Assembly (NCBI RefSeq): GCF_010548275.1
Contig: NZ_JAAGLT010000053.1
Coordinates: 1-34,172 of the forward strand
DNA: 34,172 nt
Source: Streptomyces sp. SID12488
GTDB lineage: Bacteria; Actinomycetota; Actinomycetes; Streptomycetales; Streptomycetaceae
Direction: 5' to 3'
The notes beneath the pieces were generated by a model, which was given only the letters and a program-made list of their open reading frames with translations, did no database searches and was not told the DNA's origin. Position 1 is the first letter of the stretch. Every line of letters starts with the position of its first letter. Of the stretch, positions 14,184-22,693 are shown piece after piece. A program made the position numbers and the translations under genes.

Positions 14184-17100
14184 ATGCGACGAACCGCCCT
14201 GCTCGTCTGCGCCACTTTGCTGACCGGGCTGCTGCCCCTGGCCGCCGCGGGCACGGCGGCCGGGGCGGACGACCCCGCCCCTGTCCCGGTGGACCGCTTC
14301 GAGGGCGAGGTCCCCTTCGCCTCCCCGCCCGCCGGATCCATCTTCACCTGGGGCGGCGACGCCGACGACCCGCCCCGACTCGCCCTCACCGAACGGGCGG
14401 ACGCCCCCGAGGGCGCCAAGGTCCTCACCGGCACCTACGACATCAGCGGCTACGGCGGTTTCTCCCACGACTTCGCCTTCGCCGAGCCCGCCCACGACTG
14501 GTCGGCGAGCAAGGGAGTCCGTTTCTGGTGGGAGGGCCGGAACAACGGCAGGAAGGTGAACTTCGAGCTGAAGGACGGCGGAGCCAACGGCGAGGCCTCC
14601 GAGCTCTGGACGACCTCCTTCACCGACGACTTCACCGGCTGGAAGCTGATCGAGCTCCCCTTCACCGACTTCGCGTACCGCACGGACTACCAGCCGGTCG
14701 GCGGTATCGACCAGATCCTCGGCCTCACCGAGACCTGGGGGTACGCCCTCACGCTCCCTGTCGGGATCAGTGACCGATTCGCCATGGACGGCGTCGAGTT
14801 GTACGGCAGGGCGGATCAGTCGCTGCGCGCGTCCGTCACCACCGATTCCGCCGTGTACCCGGTGAAGGAGGGCGGCACGGCGACGGTCGGCGTCACTCTC
14901 GGCACGACCGGCTCAGCCCCGCTCAGCGACCCCGTGACGGTCATGTACGAGACGACGACCGGCGGTACGGCATCGGACGGCGCCGACTACACCCCCGTCC
15001 GGGGCGAGTTGACCTTCCCCGCGGGCACCGCCTTCGGCACCTCCCGCACGATCCAGGTCCCCACCCGCAAGGACAGGGCGGCGGAGTCGGCGGAGACGAT
15101 TCCCCTCAAGCTCACGGTCACCGGAGCCAGGGCCCCGGCCGAGACCCCGCAGATCGTCATCGACGCCCACGGACTCCCGTATCTGAACGGCAAGCTGCCG
15201 GTGAAGCAGCGGGTCGCCGACCTCCTCTCCCGGATGTCCCTCGCGGAGAAGGCCGGCCAGATGACCCAGGCCGAGCGCGGCGCGGTCGCGGCGACGCCCG
15301 GTGACATCGCCTCCTATGACCTCGGCTCACTGCTCTCCGGCGGCGGTTCGACGCCCACACCCAACACCCCGGCGGCCTGGGCGAAGATGATCGACAGCTT
15401 CCAACGCCGGGCGCAGGCAACGCGGTTCCAGATCCCGTTGATCTACGGGGTGGACGCGGTGCACGGCCACAACAACCTCGTCGGCGCCACGGTCCTGCCG
15501 CACAACATCGGCATCGGAGCCGCCCGCGACCCCCAACTCGCCTACGGGGCAGGGAAGGTGACGGCGGCCGAGGTCCGGCCCACGGGCATCTCCTGGGACT
15601 TCGCGCCCTGTCTCTGCGTGGCCCGTGACGAACGCTGGGGGCGGACGTACGAGTCGTTCGGTGAGGACCCCGCGCTCGTCGAGTCGATGGAGACGGTTAT
15701 CCAGGGCCTCCAAGGGCGCCCGAACGGAACGGAGTTGAAGAGGAACGACAAGGTCCTCGCCACCGCCAAGCACTTCGTCGGCGACGGCGGCACCACGTAC
15801 GGCTCCTCCACCACGGGCTCGTACACCATTGACCAGGGCATCACCGAAGTCACCCGGCAACAGTTGGAAGCGGTCCACCTCGCCCCCTACCAGGACGCCG
15901 TCGACCGGGGAGTCGGCTCGGTCATGCCGTCCTACTCCTCCCTCGACATCGCGGGGGACGGCCAGGGCCCGGTGAAGATGCACGCCCGCGCCGACATGAT
16001 CAACGGCGTACTGAAGGGCCGGATGGGCTTCGACGGCTTCGTCATCAGCGACTGGCAGGCCATCGACCAGATCCCCGGCGACTACGCCTCCGACGTCCGT
16101 ACGTCCGTCAACGCGGGCCTCGACATGATCATGGTCCCGTACGCCTACAAGGACTTCCACACCACTCTGGTCACCGAGGTGAACACCGGCCGGATCAACG
16201 GCAAGCGGATCGACGACGCCGTCTCCCGCATCCTCACCCAGAAGTTCAAGCTGGGCCTCTTCGAGCACCCGTACGCCGACACGAGCGGCGCGGCGGACAT
16301 CGGCTCGGCCGAACACCGGTCGACGGCAAGGCAGTTGGCGGCCAAGTCGCAGGTGCTGCTGAAGAACGCCGACGGCGTGCTTCCGCTGAAGAAGTCCCAG
16401 AAGGTGTACGTGGCCGGGTCCAACGCCGACGACATCGGCAACCAGACCGGCGGATGGACCGTCACCTGGCAGGGCTCCTCCGGCGACATCACCGAGGGCA
16501 CGACGATCCTGGAGGGCATGCGCAAGGCGGGCGGCGACATCACCTACTCCAAGGACGCCTCGGCTCCGACAGCCGGATACGACGTGGGTGTTGTGGTGGT
16601 CGGTGAGACCCCATACGCCGAGGGCATCGGTGACGTCGGCAACGGCAACGACCTGGCGCTGAGCGACGCCGACAAGGCAGCGGTCGACAGGGTGTGCGCG
16701 GCGATGAGGTGCGTGGTGCTGGTGGTCGCCGGGCGGCCCCAGCTCATCGGCGACCGGCTCGGTGACATCGACGCCCTGGTCGCCTCCTGGCTGCCGGGCA
16801 CCGAGGGCGACGGCGTCGCCGACGTGCTCTACGGCAGGCGCGCATTCACCGGCCAACTCCCGCTCACCTGGCCGAAGTCGGAGGCCCAGCTGCCGATCAA
16901 CGTGGGTGACACGACGTACGATCCACAGTTCCCGTACGGCTGGGGTCTGACGACGAAGACCAAGATCCGGGACGGCGGAGAGAAGACCCTGAAGGCACTG
17001 ACGGCCGCGGCGGCCGTGGCCGAGCGGGCACACGACGGGAAAGCCGGACGCACCCTCGTCACCCAGGCGCGGCTGATGGCGCAGGCGAAGATCGGCCAGC

Positions 17101-17210
17101 GGATCACGTCGGCCACCGCCAGGCCCTTCGCCGACGCCGACCATCTGCTGCTGACCGGTCGGTACAGCGCGGCCGTGGAGAAGCTGAGGGCCGCGTACCG
17201 GGCGGCCTGA
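14184..17210 (+). CDS. Exported multidomain glycoside hydrolase family 3 (beta-glucosidase/exo-glucanase type)
   Basis: A 1008-residue exported enzyme. Order: Sec signal (ALLVCATLLTGLLPLAAAG), a jelly-roll carbohydrate-binding-like domain (about 30-210, VRFWWEGRNNGRKVNFELKD), a Calx-beta-like domain (about 215-325, GGTATVGVTL and GTASDGADYTPV), the GH3 barrel (about 330-690) and the GH3 C-terminal sandwich (about 715-935). A helical tail with RTLVTQARLMAQ resembles a FIMAH-type module. The nucleophile Asp lies in GFVISDWQAID (residue 623); DAVHGHNNL and TAKHFVGDGGT are further barrel motifs. It should remove terminal beta-glucosyl units from glucans. The ATG at 14184 follows GGGAAGG. The upstream in-frame ATG at 14136 would spoil the signal sequence. 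Confidence 0.92.
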   Translation: MRRTALLVCATLLTGLLPLAAAGTAAGADDPAPVPVDRFEGEVPFASPPAGSIFTWGGDADDPPRLALTERADAPEGAKVLTGTYDISGYGGFSHDFAFAEPAHDWSASKGVRFWWEGRNNGRKVNFELKDGGANGEASELWTTSFTDDFTGWKLIELPFTDFAYRTDYQPVGGIDQILGLTETWGYALTLPVGISDRFAMDGVELYGRADQSLRASVTTDSAVYPVKEGGTATVGVTLGTTGSAPLSDPVTVMYETTTGGTASDGADYTPVRGELTFPAGTAFGTSRTIQVPTRKDRAAESAETIPLKLTVTGARAPAETPQIVIDAHGLPYLNGKLPVKQRVADLLSRMSLAEKAGQMTQAERGAVAATPGDIASYDLGSLLSGGGSTPTPNTPAAWAKMIDSFQRRAQATRFQIPLIYGVDAVHGHNNLVGATVLPHNIGIGAARDPQLAYGAGKVTAAEVRPTGISWDFAPCLCVARDERWGRTYESFGEDPALVESMETVIQGLQGRPNGTELKRNDKVLATAKHFVGDGGTTYGSSTTGSYTIDQGITEVTRQQLEAVHLAPYQDAVDRGVGSVMPSYSSLDIAGDGQGPVKMHARADMINGVLKGRMGFDGFVISDWQAIDQIPGDYASDVRTSVNAGLDMIMVPYAYKDFHTTLVTEVNTGRINGKRIDDAVSRILTQKFKLGLFEHPYADTSGAADIGSAEHRSTARQLAAKSQVLLKNADGVLPLKKSQKVYVAGSNADDIGNQTGGWTVTWQGSSGDITEGTTILEGMRKAGGDITYSKDASAPTAGYDVGVVVVGETPYAEGIGDVGNGNDLALSDADKAAVDRVCAAMRCVVLVVAGRPQLIGDRLGDIDALVASWLPGTEGDGVADVLYGRRAFTGQLPLTWPKSEAQLPINVGDTTYDPQFPYGWGLTTKTKIRDGGEKTLKALTAAAAVAERAHDGKAGRTLVTQARLMAQAKIGQRITSATARPFADADHLLLTGRYSAAVEKLRAAYRAA

Positions 17211-17251
17211 GCGATGCGGGAGCGGTAGGTACTGGTGAGGAAGGTGGGTAA

Positions 17252-17305
17252 GGGGAGGAAACGGGAAGCGGGAGCCTCACCAGGACCGTTCTCCGTTTCC
17301 TCCCC
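17252..17305. terminator. Long-loop hairpin between GH3 and TPM genes
   Basis: Perfect 13-base inverted arms (GGGGAGGAAACGG at 17252-17264, complement at 17293-17305) flank a 28-base spacer. It lies 42 bases after the GH3 stop and just before the next gene, so it may be a terminator for GH3 or a leader structure. Confidence 0.5.
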
Positions 17306-17326
17306 GACTCGGGTAGCTTCGAAGAC

Positions 17327-18718
17327 ATGAAGGCCGTACTGGTCCGACCTCTCGTACGCCTACTGCTGGTGCCTCTCGTCGCGACACTCGCGGTACTCGC
17401 GCTGCTGACGGCCGCCGCACCCGGCGCGCAGGCGGCCACCGACCTCTCGAAGATCGCCGAGGCGCTGCGCGCGGGCCCGGTGTACGTGGACCCGGCCGCC
17501 TCCGACCTGCTGTCCTCGTCCGACGCCGACGCGCTCGCCGCCAGGATCAAGGACGCGGACAAGCCTGTCTTCGTGGCCGTCCTCCCGGCCGGCTACCCGA
17601 CCGAGAACCTCTTCACGAACCTCCGTACGGAGACGGGCGTCACTGGTCTGTACGCCGTCCGCCTCGGCGACCGCTTCGACGCGAGGGCGGACAGCAGCGT
17701 GCTCGGCCCGTCGACGGTCCGCAACCTCGTGACGGCGGTGCGGAGCGCGGGCGGCGCGTTGGCCCAGCTGGGCGACTTCGTCGACGCGGCGCTGCGCGGC
17801 AACGTCGGAGGTTCGGCGCCCGCCACCTGGAGCGGCTCGGGCGGTGGCGACGACGGTGGGGTGAACACGGGAGCGCTGATCGGGTTCGGCGCGGTGCTGG
17901 CGGCGGGCGGGGCCAGCACGTATGTGCTGATCCGGCGCAACCGGCGGCGGCAGGAGGAGCAGCGGCGGGCCGCACTCGCCAAGCTGGCGGTCGTCGTCGA
18001 CGAGGACATCACCGCGTTCGGTGAGGAACTCGACCGGCTCGACTTCCACCCCGCCGAGGCGGGCGCCGACGACGCGATGCGCGCGGACTACGAGCGGGCG
18101 CTGGACGGGTACGACAAGGCGAAGTCGCTGATGGCGGCCACCCGGCGGCCGGAGGAGGTACGCGCGGTGACGCAGGCCCTGGAGGACGGCCGGTTCTCGC
18201 TCGCGCAACTGGCCGCGCGCCGCGAGGGCCGCCCACTGCCCGAACGCCGTGGCCCCTGCTTCTTCGACCCGCGCCACGGCCCGTCGGTCGCCGACGCGAC
18301 CTGGACACCGGCGGGCGGCGCACCCCGCGAGGTCCCGGTCTGCGCCGCCGACCGGGTCGGCCTGGCCGACGGTCACGACCCGGCGGTCCGCCAGGTGGAG
18401 ACCGCCTCGGGGCCCCGCCCCTACTGGGACGCGGGCCCGGCGTACGGCCCCTGGGCGGGCGGCTACTTCGGTGGCGGCATCCTCCCCGGCCTCCTCGTCG
18501 GCACGATGCTCGGCAGCATGATGGCCACCCCGTCCTACGCGGCCGACTACGGCGGCGGATACGGCGACTTCGGCAACACCGGCGGCTTCGAGGGCGGTGA
18601 CATGTCCGGCGCGGACTTCGACTCCGGGGACTTCGGGGGCGGGTTCGGGGGCGGGGACTACGGCGGTGGCGGGGACTTCGGGGGCGGCGGCGACTTCGGC
18701 GCTGGCGGAGGGTTCTGA
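17327..18718 (+). CDS. TPM-type membrane protein with glycine-rich tail
   Basis: A 463-residue protein. An N-terminal signal/anchor (LLLVPLVATLAVLALLTAAA) is followed by an extracytoplasmic TPM-like domain (about residues 40-160, AEALRAGPVYVDPAASDLLS). A single membrane span follows (GALIGFGAVLAAGGASTYVLI, about 180-203), then a charged, probably coiled helical region (RRNRRRQEEQRRAALAKLAV). The tail from about residue 370 contains WAGGYFGGGILPGLLVGTML and many GGGDFGGG-like repeats. Glycine-rich tails of this kind are common in actinobacterial membrane proteins of this group. Function is not known. It starts at ATG 17327 without a strong ribosome site. Confidence 0.78.
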   Translation: MKAVLVRPLVRLLLVPLVATLAVLALLTAAAPGAQAATDLSKIAEALRAGPVYVDPAASDLLSSSDADALAARIKDADKPVFVAVLPAGYPTENLFTNLRTETGVTGLYAVRLGDRFDARADSSVLGPSTVRNLVTAVRSAGGALAQLGDFVDAALRGNVGGSAPATWSGSGGGDDGGVNTGALIGFGAVLAAGGASTYVLIRRNRRRQEEQRRAALAKLAVVVDEDITAFGEELDRLDFHPAEAGADDAMRADYERALDGYDKAKSLMAATRRPEEVRAVTQALEDGRFSLAQLAARREGRPLPERRGPCFFDPRHGPSVADATWTPAGGAPREVPVCAADRVGLADGHDPAVRQVETASGPRPYWDAGPAYGPWAGGYFGGGILPGLLVGTMLGSMMATPSYAADYGGGYGDFGNTGGFEGGDMSGADFDSGDFGGGFGGGDYGGGGDFGGGGDFGAGGGF

Positions 18719-18730
18719 GCAGACGCCGGC

Positions 18731-18795
18731 ATCATCCAGCCTCTCCGGCGTTTGAGGAGCGGGGGTTCGGGGGCAGCGCCCCCGAGGACGGGACG
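18731..18795 (+). repeat. Streptomyces-type intergenic repeat with hairpin
   Basis: The stretch starting CATCATCCAGCCTCTCCGGC and continuing GTTTGAGGAGCGGGGG is of the kind that recurs after genes in many Streptomyces genomes. It ends in a GC hairpin at 18767-18785, whose 8-bp stem TCGGGGGC/GCCCCCGA closes an AGC loop. Recognition is from memory of such elements. Confidence 0.7.
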
Positions 18796-18834
18796 GGTAG
18801 GGGCGGCGGGGGCGACTCACTCCGGACACGGACA

Positions 18835-18863
18835 CGGGCCCGGCGCTGGGAGCGCCGGGCCCG
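18835..18863. terminator. Terminator between convergent TPM and trypsin genes
   Basis: A perfect 13-bp stem (CGGGCCCGGCGCT with its complement) with loop GGG lies 34 bases past the trypsin stop on the minus strand. It can stop both convergent transcripts. Confidence 0.85.
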
Positions 18864-18896
18864 CGGACGTCGTACGGGAAGCGATGAAGACGAGGC

Positions 18897-19682
18897 TCAG
18901 AGAGTCGACGCCGCCGAGGCGATGGCCGAGGCGAAGGTCGAGACCTCGCTGTAGACGCCGGGAGCGTTGGCGCGGGCGCAGCCGTCGCCCCAGCTGACGA
19001 TGCCGACCTGGATGAACGCACCGGCGTTGTCCTTGCGGAACATCGGGCCGCCGGAGTCGCCCTGGCAGGTGTCGACGCCGCCCGAGGCGAAGCCGGCGCA
19101 GATCTCGTCACCGGCGACGAGATCGCTGTAGTAGCCGCCGTACGCCTTACAGGTGGCGTCGCTGATGAACGGCACGGTGGCCTTGAGCATGTAGCGCTGC
19201 TGAGCGCCGCCCTCGCGGGCCGAACCCCAGCCGGCGACGGTGAAGTCACCGGTGTTGTACTGCGTGGTGGTGGCGATCTTCAGCGTCGGCAGGTTGATCG
19301 GCGTGGCGAGCTTGATCAGAGCCCAGTCCTTGCCGGTGCCGGTGTAGCCGGGGGCCTGGAGCACCCGGGTGGACTTGACCTGGACCCGGCCGGTGGTGGA
19401 CTGGAGGTCCACGACACCGGCGGTGGCCGTGATGCTCGTGTTGGCGCCCGAGCCGCTCACACAGTGCGCGGCGGTGAGCACGATCTGCTGCGTGTACAGC
19501 GCGCCGCCACAGCCCATGGAGAGCCGGACCATGAACGGGAACTCGCCCTGCGCGGCACGGGTTCCGCCGACGACGGGCGCCGGAGCGGCCTGCGCGGAGG
19601 TGAGGGGCTGCAGGCTGATGATCGCGAGCGCGGCGGCGCCGGCGGCAGCGGCTCTCTTGAACGCGGTGATGAGCTTCTTCAA
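18897..19682 (-). CDS. sprT: Exported trypsin-like serine protease (SprT type)
   Basis: A 261-residue preproenzyme closely resembling S. griseus trypsin. Signal peptide about 1-32 (AAALAIISLQPLTSAQA), short propeptide APAP, mature start VVGGTRAAQGEF (residue 37). The catalytic triad is His73 (TAAHC), Asp119 (GKDWALIKL) and Ser210 (QGDSGGP). Asp204 at the base of the S1 pocket gives Arg/Lys specificity. Six cysteines allow three disulphides. The TTG at 19682 is preferred, with GGAAGG seven bases upstream and the sequence MKKLITAFKR giving the charged signal N-terminus. An upstream ATG at 19742 would add an unrelated 20 residues. S. griseus sprT is under A-factor/AdpA control; a CATGCCA/TGGCATG pair lies upstream. 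Confidence 0.93.
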   Translation of the reverse strand: MKKLITAFKRAAAAGAAALAIISLQPLTSAQAAPAPVVGGTRAAQGEFPFMVRLSMGCGGALYTQQIVLTAAHCVSGSGANTSITATAGVVDLQSTTGRVQVKSTRVLQAPGYTGTGKDWALIKLATPINLPTLKIATTTQYNTGDFTVAGWGSAREGGAQQRYMLKATVPFISDATCKAYGGYYSDLVAGDEICAGFASGGVDTCQGDSGGPMFRKDNAGAFIQVGIVSWGDGCARANAPGVYSEVSTFASAIASAASTL

Positions 19683-19729
19683 CGTGATGCCTTCCGTGGG
19701 GGGTTGGACATACGCAGAAATGTCAGGCC

Positions 19730-19772
19730 CATGCCAAATCAACAGAAAAGAACTCGTGCTTTTGCTGGCATG
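19730..19772. promoter_or_regulatory. Inverted CATGCCA/TGGCATG pair upstream of the trypsin gene
   Basis: CATGCCA (19730-19736) and TGGCATG (19766-19772) are seven-base inverted repeats 29 bases apart, 48-90 bases upstream of the trypsin start. The half-sites share TGGC with the AdpA consensus but do not match it fully. Operator function is a guess. Confidence 0.35.
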
Positions 19773-19906
19773 AGCTGGTCAAAATCTGTTGAAGGATTAT
19801 GAGAACGCTGTGAGCGCGCCCACAAGGGGCGAATTCAGGCCGCCCTTAACGAGCCACAAGGTCGGATCGGGGTCGAAGGCCGGTGCGCGGTGTCCGGTGT
19901 CCGGGG

Positions 19907-20404
19907 TTATTCGGCGGCGTCGGGCAGCCGCAGCCACTCCGCCCAGGACACTTCCCGCCCGATGAACCGAGGCTTCACGAAGGGCCAGTCGTCGGCGATC
20001 CACTGCGGTACGAGAGCATCCAGGTCCTGCTCCACCGCACTCCCCACGGCGCTGTCCACGACCCACCAGGAGATCTCGGCGTCGGCGCCGGCCTTCTCGG
20101 GCGGATCGATGTAGACGCACCCGAGTTCGGCGGTCTCGTCGTTGTTGAGCAGCACGTAGTTGAAGGACGCGTGTGCGTCGGCCTCGGCGGCGTGCCGCTC
20201 CAGATCGGCGAGATTCGCCTCGTACGTGATGGTGTCGGCGGGCCAGCCCCAGGCCTCGCCGAAGATGCTCCACAGCCGCTCGCGCGAACCCATGACGGTC
20301 GGGTAGTCGAGGGCGGCGTCGGCCCCGCGAATCGGCCGCAGGTGAAACCCGCCGGGCACGTCGACGTGCAGCGGATGGGCGAAGTCAGGGGGGAGCCAGG
20401 TCAT
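19907..20404 (-). CDS. GNAT family N-acetyltransferase
   Basis: A 165-residue protein with a GNAT-like arrangement: FHLRPIRGADAALDYPTVMG at the N-terminus, ASFNYVLLNNDETAELGCVY for the central strands and IDPPEKAGADAEISWWVVDS following. It transfers an acetyl group from acetyl-CoA to an unknown amine. The classical Q/R-x-x-G-x-G/A acetyl-CoA loop is not evident, so activity is unsure. The ATG at 20404 lacks a ribosome site; the message may be leaderless. Confidence 0.78.
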   Translation of the reverse strand: MTWLPPDFAHPLHVDVPGGFHLRPIRGADAALDYPTVMGSRERLWSIFGEAWGWPADTITYEANLADLERHAAEADAHASFNYVLLNNDETAELGCVYIDPPEKAGADAEISWWVVDSAVGSAVEQDLDALVPQWIADDWPFVKPRFIGREVSWAEWLRLPDAAE

Positions 20405-20443
20405 GGACGGAGGCTAACTCGCGGGCGGGGGCCTCGCACCGGG

Positions 20444-20779
20444 TTATTCCGGGGCAGCGGGCCACCGGCGGCCGTACCGCTCCCCGGCGGCGTGCCACCA
20501 GGCGGGCGGCGGGACTCCGTTGCAGCTGGGCGCTGTCGACTGCCCGGGATGAAGTCCGAGCCTGCGTAGCGCGTCCGCCGCCACGTACACGGTGAACCAT
20601 CCGCGCCAGTGCCCGTTGGCTCCGGGCCCGCACGCGAGGTCGTGTCGAACCTCGTCAGCGGTGAACGGCATCCAGTCGATGCCGTGTTCCCGCAGTCAAG
20701 CGCGCAGAGCGGCAAGGGGGCCGGGCCGCCCGGGAAGGTTTTCGCAGGAGGTGACGGTGATCCACTCGGTGCTGTCCAT
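20444..20779 (-). pseudogene. ORF interrupted by an in-frame TGA, unknown function
   Basis: From ATG 20779, with AGGAG ten bases upstream, the frame reads MDSTEWITVTSCENLPGRPG then PLAALRA, then TGA at 20696-20698, then in the same frame LREHGIDWMPFTADEVRHDL through WRGWFTVYVAADALRRLGLH to a stop at 20444. Without the TGA it would be a normal 111-residue gene. The TGA may come from a TGG Trp codon. Either the gene is dead or only a 27-residue peptide or the 75-codon C-terminal part (from ATG 20671) is made. It follows the DUF397 gene, separated by 21 bases. I do not recognise the family. Confidence 0.65.
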
Positions 20780-20800
20780 GGGGCGGTCGTCTCCTGGGAG

Positions 20801-20998
20801 TCAGGCCCGGTCCAGGAACGTGGCCCAGGTACTGGGGGAGACGCTGAGGACCGGTTCGGAGGGGTTCTTGGAGTCCCGGATGTGGATGCCGGAGGTGTGG
20901 GTGGCGACTTCGAGGCAGTTGCCGCCTTCGTTGCTGCTGTAGCTCGACTTGAACCACGCCAGGTTGTCCGTGGGGAGGTGTCGAGCTGCGGTGTTCAT
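20801..20998 (-). CDS. DUF397 domain protein
   Basis: A 65-residue protein with the DUF397 hallmark WFKSSYSSNEGGNCLEVATH, then IHIRDSKNPSEPVLSVSPST. DUF397 proteins are small partners encoded next to XRE-family regulators in Streptomyces, often affecting development or antibiotic production, and some behave as antitoxin-like partners. The intact XRE partner is missing; only remnants lie upstream. The ATG at 20998 follows GGAAAG. The frame is open upstream to 21100, but that extension looks like a fragment of another gene. Confidence 0.9.
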   Translation of the reverse strand: MNTAARHLPTDNLAWFKSSYSSNEGGNCLEVATHTSGIHIRDSKNPSEPVLSVSPSTWATFLDRA

Positions 20999-21019
20999 GA
21001 CTTTCCAAGCAGTCCGTCC

Positions 21020-21075
21020 AGGAGGCGCGCGCTGGACCACGTGGTCGTGGTCCGGGTTTTCCAACAGAAGCATGG
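21020..21075 (-). pseudogene. Possible DUF5753 fragment fused in frame to the DUF397 gene
   Basis: The minus strand reads AGLAGPMLLLENPDHDHVVQ just upstream of the DUF397 start and in its frame. The segment LLLENPDHDHVV resembles the strand of DUF5753 (C-terminal domain of XRE regulators paired with DUF397). Too short to prove. Confidence 0.35.
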
Positions 21076-21094
21076 GGCCCGCGAGACCAGCATG

Positions 21095-21262
21095 CGGCAC
21101 GCTTGTTGATGTCCTCGACGTCGAACTGGCCGGGGTCGAATGCGCCGCCGACCCACTTCAGTAGTTCGTCACGCTCCTCGTGCCCGGGGTCGGTGACGGC
21201 CTCGATGAAGGTTCTTCCCGTGGCCCCACGGGCGCCGCAGTCTTCTGGCGGGCGGGGCCCGG
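21095..21262 (-). pseudogene. C-terminal remnant of a plasmid pRiA4b ORF-3-family gene
   Basis: The minus strand has a short open stretch reading PPEDCGARGATGRTFIEAVT, then HEERDELLKWVGGAFDPGQF and DVEDINKR. PPEDCG, the E-A-(x)-D-P-x-H-E-E block and WVGG-FDP are features of the C-terminal half of pRiA4b ORF-3-like proteins. The N-terminal half is absent: the reductase stop codon is only about 15 bases upstream. It is a truncated relic, probably left by a deletion or mobile insertion. Confidence 0.62.
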
Positions 21263-21275
21263 CGGCCGGTCAGGC

Positions 21276-21881
21276 CTAGTAGCTGTCGTGGCTGGGCCTA
21301 CCGTTCGGCCGGTAGACGCCGACGACGGTGCCGCCCTTCGTCGTCGAGACGCTGACCGGCTCCAGCGCTGTGGGGATCGCTCCGTCGGCGAACAGCCGCT
21401 TGCCGGTGCCGATGATCACCGGGTGGATGGCCAGCCGGTACTCGTCGACGAGGTCGTGCCGCATGAGGGTCTGGGCGAGGTCGCCGCTGCCGACGACGTT
21501 GATGTTGCCGCCGTCGGACGCCTTCAGCCGGCGTACGGCATCGACGATGTCGCCCTCCAGCAGTGCGGAGTTCTGCCACTCGACGGACGTCAGGGTCCGT
21601 GACGCCACGTACTTGTGCATGCTGTTCATCCGATCGGTGAACGGGTTGTCGGGGCCGGCACTCGGCCAGTACGACGCGAAGATCTCGTACGTCCTGCGGC
21701 CGAGCAGCATCGCGTCGGATTGCTCGTACCAACCGGCGATGGCCCCGCCGACCTCGTCATCGGTCACCGGTTTCTGCCAGCCGCCGTGCTTGAAGCCGCT
21801 CCCGGCGTCCTCGTCCGGACCGCCCGGCGCCTGCATGACGCCGTCGAGTGTCAGGAACGTGCAAACGATGATCTTGCGCAT
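21276..21881 (-). CDS. Dihydrofolate reductase family (RibD C-terminal-like) protein
   Basis: A 201-residue protein of the RibD_C/DHFR-like fold: MRKIIVCTFLTLDGVMQAPG at the N-terminus, LLGRRTYEIFASYWPSAG, LTSVEWQNSALLEGD, INVVGSGDLAQTLMRHDLVD and HPVIIGTGKRLFADG. These make the NADPH-binding surface. Actual substrates of such stand-alone YwjB/YyaP-like proteins are unknown. The ATG at 21881 follows AGGGAG by seven bases. Divergent from the YdeI-like gene. Confidence 0.9.
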   Translation of the reverse strand: MRKIIVCTFLTLDGVMQAPGGPDEDAGSGFKHGGWQKPVTDDEVGGAIAGWYEQSDAMLLGRRTYEIFASYWPSAGPDNPFTDRMNSMHKYVASRTLTSVEWQNSALLEGDIVDAVRRLKASDGGNINVVGSGDLAQTLMRHDLVDEYRLAIHPVIIGTGKRLFADGAIPTALEPVSVSTTKGGTVVGVYRPNGRPSHDSY

Positions 21882-22031
21882 GGTGTGCTCCCTTTGTCGA
21901 CGGGTAGACCGTGCAACCGCCGGAAACTCATCGGCGGAACTTCCGCTGCACCAGAGACCGCCTCCGACCACTGTCACGGGACCCGGTCATCTAGGACAGA
22001 TTCTGGCCTATTTCCTGCCTACTGTGTCCCC

Positions 22032-22667
22032 ATGACCACCTCTGACGAAGCAGCCCACGCGCTCGACGCGTCCGACGCGCCCGACGTACTCGGCGGCCTG
22101 CCGGTCGAGCCCTTCGTCGACGCGCCCGCCCTCGACGCCTGGCTGACCGCCCACCGGACCCCGGAGACCGTAGGCCTCTGGGTGAAGGTCGCGAAAAAGG
22201 GCTCGGGGCTTGCCTCCGTCACCGCCGGCGAGGTCAACGACATGGCCCTCTGCCACGGGTGGATCACCGGGCAGCGCAAGAGCCTCGACGCCTCGCACTT
22301 CCTGCAGAAGATCACCCCGCGTCGGCGGGGCAGTGTGTGGTCGATGGTCAATGTGCGGAGGGTGCCGGAGCTGGCGGCGGCCGGGCTGATGCGGCCCGGC
22401 GGCTTCGCGGAGGTCGACGCGGCCAAGGCGGACGGGCGTTGGGAGGCAGCGTACGAGTCCCAGCGCAACGCCTCCGTCCCGGACGACCTCGTCGCCGCGC
22501 TGGAGCGCGATCCTCGCGCCAAGGCGGCCTTCGAGGCGCTCGGCAGGACGGATCAGTACCAGGTCGTACTGCCGCTGCTCAAGGCGCGTACGCCGGACGT
22601 CCGGGCCGCGCGCCTCGCGGCAGCCGTCGCCGAGCTGGCGGAAGAGGCTCCAAGTCCGGAAGCCTGA
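22032..22667 (+). CDS. YdeI/OmpD-associated family protein
   Basis: A 211-residue protein with the family pattern ALDAWLTAHRTPETVGLWVK, MALCHGWITGQRKSLDASHF, LQKITPRRRGSVWSMVNVRR and a C-terminal helical segment (KAAFEALGRTDQYQVVLPLL). The family has been linked to stress and antimicrobial peptide resistance, but its biochemistry is unclear. The ATG at 22032 has no Shine-Dalgarno; a -10-like TACTGT six bases upstream suggests a leaderless message. Two hairpins separate it from the convergent YceI gene. Confidence 0.87.
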   Translation: MTTSDEAAHALDASDAPDVLGGLPVEPFVDAPALDAWLTAHRTPETVGLWVKVAKKGSGLASVTAGEVNDMALCHGWITGQRKSLDASHFLQKITPRRRGSVWSMVNVRRVPELAAAGLMRPGGFAEVDAAKADGRWEAAYESQRNASVPDDLVAALERDPRAKAAFEALGRTDQYQVVLPLLKARTPDVRAARLAAAVAELAEEAPSPEA

Positions 22668-22693
22668 GCGGGAGTCGGTGCCCGGACACACGT

